Source: Acidianus sp. HS-5
Lineage (GTDB): Archaea > Thermoproteota > Thermoprotei_A > Sulfolobales > Sulfolobaceae
NCBI RefSeq assembly: GCF_021655615.1
Contig: NZ_AP025245.1
Coordinates: 1,178,001 to 1,242,000, forward strand
DNA: 64,000 nucleotides
Direction of reading: 5' to 3'
In this document: in pieces, positions 11,218-18,550 of the stretch
How the letters are laid out: each line of letters begins with the position of its first letter
Numbering within the stretch: the stretch's first letter is position 1
Position numbers and translations under genes: made by a program
The notes under the pieces: model-generated
The model's input: only the letters and a program-made list of their open reading frames with translations
Told to the model about the DNA's origin: nothing
Databases searched by the model: none

Positions 11218-11871
11218 GTGTTAGTTAGTTTATCAGATATCGTATGGGCTATAGCACTTACCATATGGGTAATGGTAGTCACTTTATATATATCGAAATA
11301 TGTTGCAAAAAAGACTACTATTTATATTGCGAGAAAAACTATACATATTCTAGGAGGAGGAGTAGTTGCAGTTCTTTCGCCTTTTATTTTTTCATCGCCT
11401 TTACTTCCTATAATTTTATCCTATCTGTTAACAGCATATTTAATTTTCCATAGAGAGAAGAACCCTCTTAGCTGGTTCCAAGATAAGGAAAACAGAGGAG
11501 AAGTATGGTTTACCTTCTCTTTCGGGACTATACTAGTGTTAAGCTGGATCTTAATTGCCAATTTCTGGGATCCAGGATCTAAGTATTTATATGTCGCATT
11601 ATTACCTTTACTTTACATGTCTTTTGGAGATGGAGTTACTGGCATAATAAGAAATTATGTGTACAAAAGAAGAGTAAAAGGCTGGTGGGGATCTTTAGGA
11701 ATGTTCATAGTTTCATCTATTTTAGGATATTATTTTCTTTCTATTCCAGGTCTAATTTCAGGTATCTTGGCTACAGTGGTGGAAAGAATGGGTAAGGTTG
11801 ATGATAATATCTTGGTTCCTTTCGTTCCTTTCTTCTTTCTATATGTCACTGTAGTACTTCTTAATCTTTAA
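11218..11871 (+). CDS. Dolichol kinase / CTP-dependent lipid kinase-like membrane protein
   Basis: 217 residues with about six membrane helices. ARKTIHILGGG (38-48), FGDGVTGIIRNYVYK (136-150) and KGWWGSLGMF (154-163) match the dolichol kinase/phytol kinase/DGK1 family, which uses CTP to phosphorylate polyprenols or diacylglycerol. In Sulfolobales this would feed dolichyl phosphate to N-glycosylation or salvage isoprenoid alcohols. The start is GTG 11218, with an AT-rich TATA-like element near 11188-11197. The 3' end overlaps the convergent gene by 33 bases. Confidence 0.8.
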   Translation: MLVSLSDIVWAIALTIWVMVVTLYISKYVAKKTTIYIARKTIHILGGGVVAVLSPFIFSSPLLPIILSYLLTAYLIFHREKNPLSWFQDKENRGEVWFTFSFGTILVLSWILIANFWDPGSKYLYVALLPLLYMSFGDGVTGIIRNYVYKRRVKGWWGSLGMFIVSSILGYYFLSIPGLISGILATVVERMGKVDDNILVPFVPFFFLYVTVVLLNL

Positions 11872-12471
11872 GAAATCCTCATAATCAAATATTTTTAACC
11901 TAAGGTCAGTAGTATTTATAATTATTATTCCATCAATTTTAGCAGATTTCAGAGATAGCAAATTAACGTCCAAGCTATTGTGGTATTTTCTAATCATTCT
12001 CATTAGATTTCTTATCTCTTCTTCACTTCTTTTTTCTCTATCTTTTAGTAATTCTATGGGAACTGGCGGAATATAATATGAAGGTACTGCAATATAAAAC
12101 TGTGATGCTAAATTACTGTATCTAGCGATTTTTAATGCCATTCTACTCATTAAGAAATCTTCTTGCTTTCCTGCAAAGCTTGGAGGAACGAAGCCCGTTT
12201 CAACTTCTATTCCTACGTCTATACCTTTTATTGCGTAAATGTCAATTACCTTACCATTGCTTTCATATTCTACCGATACTTTGAAACCTTCTTTGATTAA
12301 ATAAGAAGAAACTATGAGCTCTAATGCTGAATGATTAATATTAACGAAACCCAACTTATGGAAATCTATAAGTCTTTTATATATTTCATCAATCTCAGGT
12401 AGATTTCCATAATTAGATATTATCCTGCATTTAATATTATGCAAATCTTTAGTATAATTATCGCGTTTCAT
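11839..12471 (-). CDS. Hypothetical protein with endonuclease-like D...ExE core
   Basis: 210 residues, soluble. The segment KVIDIYAIKGIDVGIEVETG (74-93) has the strand-Asp77-strand-E89-x-E91 layout of PD-(D/E)XK folds, but the usual Lys is Glu. It could be an inactive or divergent relative. The rest is helical with many Arg and Lys. I do not recognise a named family. Its ATG begins about 13 bases after the D box of a C/D box sRNA on the same strand, so the sRNA may derive from this gene's leader. Confidence 0.55.
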   Translation of the reverse strand: MKRDNYTKDLHNIKCRIISNYGNLPEIDEIYKRLIDFHKLGFVNINHSALELIVSSYLIKEGFKVSVEYESNGKVIDIYAIKGIDVGIEVETGFVPPSFAGKQEDFLMSRMALKIARYSNLASQFYIAVPSYYIPPVPIELLKDREKRSEEEIRNLMRMIRKYHNSLDVNLLSLKSAKIDGIIIINTTDLRLKIFDYEDFLKIKKYYSDI

Positions 12472-12483
12472 GTGAATTACCTC

Positions 12484-12534
12484 TCAGTCAGGGGAAACGC
12501 TCCTCATTTTCTCAGTAAACCGTCACATCATCAC
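12484..12534 (-). ncRNA. C/D box guide sRNA
   Basis: On the minus strand: C box GTGATGA (12534-12528), 12-nt guide TGTGACGGTTTA, D' box CTGA (12515-12512), short spacer GAAAA, C' box TGAGGA (12506-12501), 13-nt guide GCGTTTCCCCTGA and D box CTGA (12487-12484). An earlier CTGA at 12491-12488 would shorten guide 2 to 9 nt. Box order, guide lengths and spacer fit archaeal 2'-O-methylation guides. Guide 1 would pair with UAAACCGUCACA and guide 2 with UCAGGGGAAACGC. I could not place the targets; rRNA or tRNA is expected. It lies between divergent genes. Confidence 0.78.
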
Positions 12535-12575
12535 ATTCAACTAACTTTAACAACTCTGGGAATAAAATCATTTTC

Positions 12576-13010
12576 ATGTTAAGTTTCTTAGTTGGATCTC
12601 CTGCTCCATCTTGGTATGATTTAAGAGACATTCTAGAAGAGTATAGAAGTGTCGCAGTTTACATCGATAACAAAGGTAATATTGACATGATAAAAGTCAG
12701 CAGTCTAGACGACTGTTTCTTACCAACGTCTGTATTAGTCAATCCAGGATATTTAAAAAGATTAAAGCCATATTATATAAAACTACCTAATTTTGTAGCG
12801 TTTCCAATATTAAGCCTTAAAGTTTTAAGAAAAATGATAGAAATGAAACATTGGAGAGCAATAGAATACTATTCTAAAGAAGAATTTATAGGAGGCTGGG
12901 TATTATACGATTGCAAAAATTGTGAGGAAAAGCAGATGTTACATCTTCAAGTTGATGCAAAAAATGAGGAAGAATTATATTTAAAGCATATATCGATTTA
13001 TAGTTCATGA
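12576..13010 (+). CDS. Hypothetical protein
   Basis: 144 residues, probably soluble, with no family that I recognise. A CxxC pair (YDCKNCEE, about 110-117) near the C-terminus may bind metal, but only one further Cys is present (about position 48). TATA-like aactttaaca at about 12546-12555 fits leaderless expression from ATG 12576. Convergent with the FAD enzyme, overlapping it by 13 bases. Confidence 0.6.
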   Translation: MLSFLVGSPAPSWYDLRDILEEYRSVAVYIDNKGNIDMIKVSSLDDCFLPTSVLVNPGYLKRLKPYYIKLPNFVAFPILSLKVLRKMIEMKHWRAIEYYSKEEFIGGWVLYDCKNCEEKQMLHLQVDAKNEEELYLKHISIYSS

Positions 13011-13981
13011 GGTTCTTTTCCTATTTTAAAGTCCTTTATTCCTTTAAATCTATCTATAATATAATCCTTATCTTCGTCTCCCTTAGTTATAAAATTGAAA
13101 AGTAGCCTTGCCACTCCAGGGCCTACTTCTGCACCATAACCGTTAAAGCCCCCTATAAAATATAAATTATCCAACAGTCTTCCATAGGCAGGTCTCATAT
13201 CTGGTGTTCCTTCGCAAAACTCTCCAGAAGTGTAAATAATCTTTAGGTCACCAAGTCTCTTTCTAGCTTTACTCATGACTTCTTCTGGATTAACTTTTAT
13301 TCTTTGGCAAGGTTTAGCTTCTATTGCCTCTCCATCTCCAATAATTGCCGTTTTTATACCTATTCCTAAGAAAGGTCTAGAATAAAAACTTAATTCGTAA
13401 TCATAAACAAACATTCTATCCAATTCCTTATTTTGGGTTAGAGTTAATGAAGCCCAACAATAATAACTCTTTGTAGGAACGTCAAAAATCTGGTTATTCC
13501 AAGGTCCTGCTGCTAGAATTATTATATCAGTGTTTACTTCACTATTGTTTACCTTAACAGTTACCGTATTTCCTCTTTTTATGATTGAGGCTCTCTCTTT
13601 AATTACTGGTACATTATCAATCATTTTCTTTACGTAAACTAGCCTATCTCCTCCTAGTGCGTATAATCCTTGAGAATCGAATAATCTCCTCTCTTCTATC
13701 TTCACTCCATACTCTTCCCATAAGTTTACTAATTTTTCATCTACATTTCCTATAGTAAAAGATGGAAATTCCTTAGTTTCAACACTGAATTCTTTATAAA
13801 AGTCTAAGGCTAGGCTGGAGAGATAAACATCTTTATCCACTAAAAGAAGGGAGTGAATTAAACTAGGGAAGATCCTTCTAATTCTTGGGTCTATAACTTT
13901 CACGCTGAATCCAGCTTTCTTAAACATGTAATAAAGTGAACTTCCTGCTATTCCAGAGCCTATTATTGTTACCTTCAACAA
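12998..13981 (-). CDS. FAD-dependent oxidoreductase of the D-amino-acid/glycine oxidase (DAO) family
   Basis: 327 residues. FAD motif VTIIGSGIAGSSLYYMF (4-20), the internal strand IIILAAGPWNNQIF, and the C-terminal GGFNGYGAEVGPGVARLL are typical of the DAO superfamily (glycine oxidase, sarcosine oxidase, glycerol-3-phosphate dehydrogenase-like). The substrate is probably a small secondary amine or amino acid, but the sequence does not decide. Shorter than the average (~370), though both FAD-binding ends are complete. Confidence 0.78.
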   Translation of the reverse strand: MLKVTIIGSGIAGSSLYYMFKKAGFSVKVIDPRIRRIFPSLIHSLLLVDKDVYLSSLALDFYKEFSVETKEFPSFTIGNVDEKLVNLWEEYGVKIEERRLFDSQGLYALGGDRLVYVKKMIDNVPVIKERASIIKRGNTVTVKVNNSEVNTDIIILAAGPWNNQIFDVPTKSYYCWASLTLTQNKELDRMFVYDYELSFYSRPFLGIGIKTAIIGDGEAIEAKPCQRIKVNPEEVMSKARKRLGDLKIIYTSGEFCEGTPDMRPAYGRLLDNLYFIGGFNGYGAEVGPGVARLLFNFITKGDEDKDYIIDRFKGIKDFKIGKEPHEL

Positions 13982-14018
13982 AGAAAACGCTAAGTTCTTG
14001 GTATTTAAAATAATCTAA

Positions 14019-14801
14019 ATGGTAACTGAAGGGTATTTTGTGAAATATCAAGGTATAATATGGGCAGTAAAAGGTTGTTATCATCCTGAAGGGTACGTAG
14101 TAGCAGTACCTAGGAAAATAGGTGAAAAAAAGATAAAAAAGATGAGAGAGGCAATAGAGTTAGTCAAGGAGAAATTCCCTCATTTAATGAAGTACATGGA
14201 AGAAATAGGTTTCAAAGTCCCTTTAATACCTTTGGCTGAAGCTAAAGTTTTAGATCCTTTTAAAATATCTATACCACAGTTTGAGGATTTTATAAATAGA
14301 TTTCTCGATGTAGGAATAACAGGAAGTTATCTTTATGAAGAAAGAGGAGAAGATTTAGATTTAATTTCTTTTAATAGTAAAAACTACGAGATTCTGGCTG
14401 ATATGAGAAAGAACGGAGTAACATCATCGCTATTAGAAGTTAAGGATAACGAAATTGAAGGGCTATCAAAGCAGGATTTTTCACGTTTAAAGGCTAATAG
14501 ACTTTTAGAAGGTAAATATAAAGGAACTCCTTACACTTTTAAAATCGTCGAATGTGAAGATTTCGGAAAAGTAATTAAAAAGGAGAAATTTGAAGGAGTA
14601 ATAAAAATTGAGAGAGCCCTGAAACCTTTTTCCTTACCAGTAAAGTACCTTACCGAGGAAGGTTATGTTCTAACTAGCTTTAGGACAAGATATACTGAAT
14701 TGAAAGAAGGATTAAGGCTTTATGTCAAAGGAACTCTACTCTCTAGAGAGAAGTTTGAAGACCTTGACCTAGATGTTGCCCAAACAGTAAAAATTATGTA
14801 G
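14019..14801 (+). CDS. Predicted nucleotidyltransferase (COG1665-like)
   Basis: 260 residues. GITGSYLYEERGEDLDLISF (99-118) resembles the minimal nucleotidyltransferase core: Gly-Ser at 102-103 followed by D112-x-D114. This agrees with an uncharacterised archaeal family of predicted nucleotidyltransferases. The N-terminal 60 residues (KYQGIIWAVKGCYHPEGYVVAVPR) form a separate small domain. The gene lies 20 bases upstream of moaB in the same direction and may be co-transcribed with it. Substrate unknown. Confidence 0.6.
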   Translation: MVTEGYFVKYQGIIWAVKGCYHPEGYVVAVPRKIGEKKIKKMREAIELVKEKFPHLMKYMEEIGFKVPLIPLAEAKVLDPFKISIPQFEDFINRFLDVGITGSYLYEERGEDLDLISFNSKNYEILADMRKNGVTSSLLEVKDNEIEGLSKQDFSRLKANRLLEGKYKGTPYTFKIVECEDFGKVIKKEKFEGVIKIERALKPFSLPVKYLTEEGYVLTSFRTRYTELKEGLRLYVKGTLLSREKFEDLDLDVAQTVKIM

Positions 14802-14821
14802 TGTTAATCATATAATTATAT

Positions 14822-15358
14822 ATGTGTGAACATAAAAAGCACAGGGAGTTAGCCCCTAAAGTTCTAAACTTTTTCGTAATAACTATAAGTACTTCAAGAT
14901 ATGAAAAAATGCAGAATAAAGAGCCAATAGTTGATGAATCCGGAGATATTATTAAGCAGGAAATAATTACCTCAGGTCATAAGCTTATTGGCTACTTACT
15001 GGTTCCTGACGATAAGGTAAAAATATTGAGGGCTTTTACAGATGCATTAGATAACCCAGAAGTTGACGTTATAGTGTCTACCGGAGGTACTGGATATTCT
15101 AAGACAGACGTTACCGTGGAAACTTTAAGAGGGATATTCGATAGGGAGGTTGAAGGTTTTGGTGAAGTTTTTAGGTTTTTAAGTTATGAAGATCCACAAG
15201 TTAAGTCTGCGGCTTATTTGAGTAAAGCAACTGCAGGAATAATAAAGGATAAAGTAATTTATGCATTGCCGGGCTCTCCCGATGCTGTAAAATTAGCGAT
15301 GGAAAAGCTAGTATTGCCTGAAGTACCTCATTTAGTATTTATAGCTAGATCTAAGTGA
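14822..15358 (+). CDS. moaB: Molybdenum cofactor biosynthesis protein MoaB
   Basis: 178 residues of the MogA/MoaB fold. The signature STGGTGYSKTDVTVE (86-100) and the later YALPGSPDAVKLAM are characteristic. In archaea MoaB adenylylates molybdopterin before metal insertion. Sulfolobales need tungsten or molybdenum cofactors, and this window also encodes two molybdopterin enzymes (about 30 and 63.5 kb). The 3' end overlaps the convergent iron-sulfur gene by 27 bases. Confidence 0.9.
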   Translation: MCEHKKHRELAPKVLNFFVITISTSRYEKMQNKEPIVDESGDIIKQEIITSGHKLIGYLLVPDDKVKILRAFTDALDNPEVDVIVSTGGTGYSKTDVTVETLRGIFDREVEGFGEVFRFLSYEDPQVKSAAYLSKATAGIIKDKVIYALPGSPDAVKLAMEKLVLPEVPHLVFIARSK

Positions 15359-17188
15359 TTTTTCTATTTCGTTTTTTATTAATTGTTTTACACTTTCATT
15401 CTTATAACTGAGCTTATCCATATTTAAATAATAATAGAATATATCAAAATAATTTTTACTTTGAATAATTTTGTCTATCGATTCTATAAATATTTTATCA
15501 TAAAGACTGGGTTCTATCTCCTTGTACCATTCTGCATCTACTAACACTTTATCCAATGTCGAAAGCATTTCATTAAATTCATTATGAAGCTTATCAATAT
15601 CAGATGTATCTAGATTTATGTTTAATAAATCAATATAGCTCTTAATTCCAAGTCTCTTAGCCGCTAACGGACATAGCGTGATCTCTGCATCTATTTTGTT
15701 ATTACTATATCCTTCCTTATTAGCAAGATTTAGCATTTCGTATGAACATCCGTAAAATTTTCCGTTAGAATAGAAGCAAGGATAATGAACTTTTCTGTCT
15801 TTCATTAATGATTTTATATTATTTTCTAGCATGGAATACGCAAAAGTTATATCAAGAATTTTTATAGACTTTAAAGGAATTAAATATCTAGCTTCTTCCG
15901 GAGTTAACGTGATAGCTTCATCAACAACTTCTAAAAGTTTTTTAGCGTTATCTGTGTTAATTTCACCTTTAACTATTTTATCTAATGGATCAGGAAGAGT
16001 TATTATGCCTAATTTTACGCCTCTTAATGAGAAGTATTTCATAATTTTCAATGCATCTTCTAACAGTTGATCAGAAATAGCAGTTAAAACTATGCTCTTC
16101 TCAGATGGTAAATTTAACTGTATATTTGGAGTTTTACCATTTAAAGTGGATTTTTTCTTTAATGAGTCTACTATATTTAAATCAACCGGGCAAACATCTT
16201 CACAAATTCCACACAGGTGGCAATTACTAACTTCGGTTTCCTTACCTATTGAAGATAATGTAAAGAAACCTAGAGGTGAGAAAACTAATGAGTCCCTCTG
16301 ATAACTATGGGGACAAACTTCTACGCATCGTCCGCACAAAACGCAACCACTAAACTTATCAAAAGAGTAAACTTGACCGGAAGAAATTTTCAGATCTGTG
16401 TCCGAGGATATAATATAATAAACCGAGCTTCCTCTAAAAGTAAGGTAAGCGTACTTAGCATTTTTTAATAAGTCAGAAGATATATTTCTCAGTTCAGTTT
16501 TACCTATGTAAAGAAATTTACCAAAATTAGATAACTCTGGGTAAAAAGGCGAGAAATCCGAAAAACCGTCAATATATCTCTTTACAAGAATTTCTCTTAT
16601 CTGCGTATAAGAAACTACTAGTCTACTTCCAGAATTATCTTTTATTACTGAAATATCTCTAAAAGGTAAAACGTTCTCCGAAAGTAAGGATTTAACTTTT
16701 GCTACTATCACGTCTTCTGAGGCAGAATATCCCTTAAATTTCAGCGGTTTATTTTCCTTTTTAATATATACTGCATAAATTATTCCTCCTTTATATTTTC
16801 CAACGTATTTTTCTCCGTTTAAATAAGCTTCCACGCTAAGTTTGTTTACAATCTCTCCAAACTCATTATATCCAAAGCCTTCATCACCAAGGCTAATTGT
16901 TCCTCCTACGCTGAAGTCCAATAAGCTCCAAAGTTCTGGAGAGTATCTTATCGTTTCCCTCCATTTAGTTCCTGCAAGAACTTTAATAGAGTCTCCTAAA
17001 TCTTGAATTCCCTTTAGTTCAGATAAGTCTGCAATTGCATTAGATGAGACGTTTCCTCTAAGATGCTCATATTTAGCATCAGTATTACTAGGCAAATTTT
17101 TAATATCATCTTCACTAGTAATTTTTATGTATTTATCAATATTTTTAGACGTAACTGATGAGTAAAATAAGCTTTCTAGTGATTCCAT
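15332..17188 (-). CDS. FAD-binding-like / dicluster [4Fe-4S] oxidoreductase
   Basis: 618 residues. The N-terminal region (70-150) includes VGGTISLGDEGFGYNEFGEIV, resembling the PCMH-type FAD domain of glycolate/lactate oxidases. Two complete CxxCxxCxxxCP motifs follow (C282-C292 and C323-C333). The C-terminal 280 residues resemble GlpC/GlcF-type subunits, but their CCG motifs are not obvious. It is therefore a GlcD-GlcF-like fusion in one chain, probably passing electrons from an organic acid to a quinone or to a partner protein. Parts of the FAD domain look degenerate. Substrate unknown. Confidence 0.65.
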   Translation of the reverse strand: MESLESLFYSSVTSKNIDKYIKITSEDDIKNLPSNTDAKYEHLRGNVSSNAIADLSELKGIQDLGDSIKVLAGTKWRETIRYSPELWSLLDFSVGGTISLGDEGFGYNEFGEIVNKLSVEAYLNGEKYVGKYKGGIIYAVYIKKENKPLKFKGYSASEDVIVAKVKSLLSENVLPFRDISVIKDNSGSRLVVSYTQIREILVKRYIDGFSDFSPFYPELSNFGKFLYIGKTELRNISSDLLKNAKYAYLTFRGSSVYYIISSDTDLKISSGQVYSFDKFSGCVLCGRCVEVCPHSYQRDSLVFSPLGFFTLSSIGKETEVSNCHLCGICEDVCPVDLNIVDSLKKKSTLNGKTPNIQLNLPSEKSIVLTAISDQLLEDALKIMKYFSLRGVKLGIITLPDPLDKIVKGEINTDNAKKLLEVVDEAITLTPEEARYLIPLKSIKILDITFAYSMLENNIKSLMKDRKVHYPCFYSNGKFYGCSYEMLNLANKEGYSNNKIDAEITLCPLAAKRLGIKSYIDLLNINLDTSDIDKLHNEFNEMLSTLDKVLVDAEWYKEIEPSLYDKIFIESIDKIIQSKNYFDIFYYYLNMDKLSYKNESVKQLIKNEIEKSLRSSYKY

Positions 17189-17284
17189 AAAAAGTAATTC
17201 TAAAGCTATGCTAATAATTTTTCTTTTATAAGTGCCTTACCTTTAGGAGGTAATTTTTATTTTCTACGTAAAGTTAGCTATTTA

Positions 17285-18550
17285 ATGAGGATTCTTTTAC
17301 ACTCATACCTCCTTGAGGCAGGAAGTGGTGGAGTTAAAAGAAATAGGGAAGTTATCAAGTTCTGGAGAAAATACGTTGATGAACTAATATACATACCCCT
17401 CCTTGGAGATATGAGGAAGGCATCAGAAGATGAGGAATTTAGGAAGAAAATGTATCACGAAGTAAAATCATTAGGTTTAGAGATTCCCGAGAAAGTTAAT
17501 GAAGTAATTAATAGTAAAGCCATAAAAAAAGTCCTAATAAAACTTTCAAAAATGAGATTTGATATATATAGTAATACTACTCAATATAAATTAAATGCAG
17601 AGATAGCGAAAATAATAGGTAAAATCGACGCCGACGTTTACTATGCTCAACAAGAATTTCCTCAAATGGTAGATTTTTTGACTAAAATATCAAATAATCG
17701 AAATATAGGTGCCTTAATTCATATTGAAAATTTTCTAGGATCCTTAACTGAAGATCTATCACATTTTTATAATGCATATAGCTCTATGGGATTAAGCGGA
17801 ATTGCGTATGCATTATTTGTAACATTCCTAAGATCATATCCTAGGAGAAGAAAATGGATAAAATTAGTTAACAGTGGAAAAGTAAAATTTGCCTTTTCTG
17901 TTTCCGAGCAATTAACTGAAGTATATCCATTTATGAGAAAAATACGCACTAAAGTGCTAAGGCCTGCTAACGCTTTTGATAAGAAACTTCTTAACTTTAG
18001 GGATAAAGGAAAAGACGACTATGCAGTTTTTTATGCGAGATTAAGCCCAGCGAAAGGAGCTCTAGATGTTTTAAAAATATGGAATAAAATGGATGAAAAT
18101 AAGAAGTTGATAGTAATGGGAAAATTCTCAGATAAAAATGTGGAAAATCTGTTTATGAAAAATAAACCTAAAAACGTAGAATATTTGGGCTTTGTTCCTC
18201 AAGATAAATTAGTAGACATCGTAAGCAAAGCTAGAGTGTTGGTTTATCCTTCCCATTCAGACTCCTTTTCCCTAGTCATTTTAGAGTCCCTAGCTTTGGG
18301 AACTCCAGTGGTTGCATATGAAATTCCTGGAGTAAGGAGTGTGTACAAGGATCTTAATGCAGTTAAACTAGTTAAAGAAGGTGATTTAACACAATTTATA
18401 CGAGAAGTAAGAAAAATTTGTGAAATGTCTAAGGAAGAATATGAAAAAATAATAAACGGTAGAAAGCTTTTGGAATTTTTAGATGAACACTCAAGCTGGG
18501 AAAAAGTTGCATTAAACGAGCTAGAAGAATTGAAGAAGATAATTAGCTGA
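17285..18550 (+). CDS. Glycosyltransferase family 4 protein
   Basis: 421 residues of the GT-B fold. The C-terminal donor domain has AVFYARLSPAKGALDVL, then EYLGFVPQDKLVDIVSKARVLVYPSHSDSFSLVILESLALGTPVVAYEIPG, the E-x7-E type nucleotide-sugar motif of GT4. No membrane anchor. It closely resembles the GT4 gene at 24044 (same FSLVxLExLAxGTPVVAYxIPxxRSVY block), suggesting paralogues. Likely role is assembly of surface N-glycans or exopolysaccharide. Start ATG has an AT-rich TATA region at 17254-17263. Confidence 0.85.
   Translation: MRILLHSYLLEAGSGGVKRNREVIKFWRKYVDELIYIPLLGDMRKASEDEEFRKKMYHEVKSLGLEIPEKVNEVINSKAIKKVLIKLSKMRFDIYSNTTQYKLNAEIAKIIGKIDADVYYAQQEFPQMVDFLTKISNNRNIGALIHIENFLGSLTEDLSHFYNAYSSMGLSGIAYALFVTFLRSYPRRRKWIKLVNSGKVKFAFSVSEQLTEVYPFMRKIRTKVLRPANAFDKKLLNFRDKGKDDYAVFYARLSPAKGALDVLKIWNKMDENKKLIVMGKFSDKNVENLFMKNKPKNVEYLGFVPQDKLVDIVSKARVLVYPSHSDSFSLVILESLALGTPVVAYEIPGVRSVYKDLNAVKLVKEGDLTQFIREVRKICEMSKEEYEKIINGRKLLEFLDEHSSWEKVALNELEELKKIIS

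Noticed and set aside
17237..17253. TTACCT-TTAGG-AGGTAA hairpin followed by T-run as a terminator
   Set aside because: It lies between two divergent starts where no transcript ends; more likely promoter DNA.
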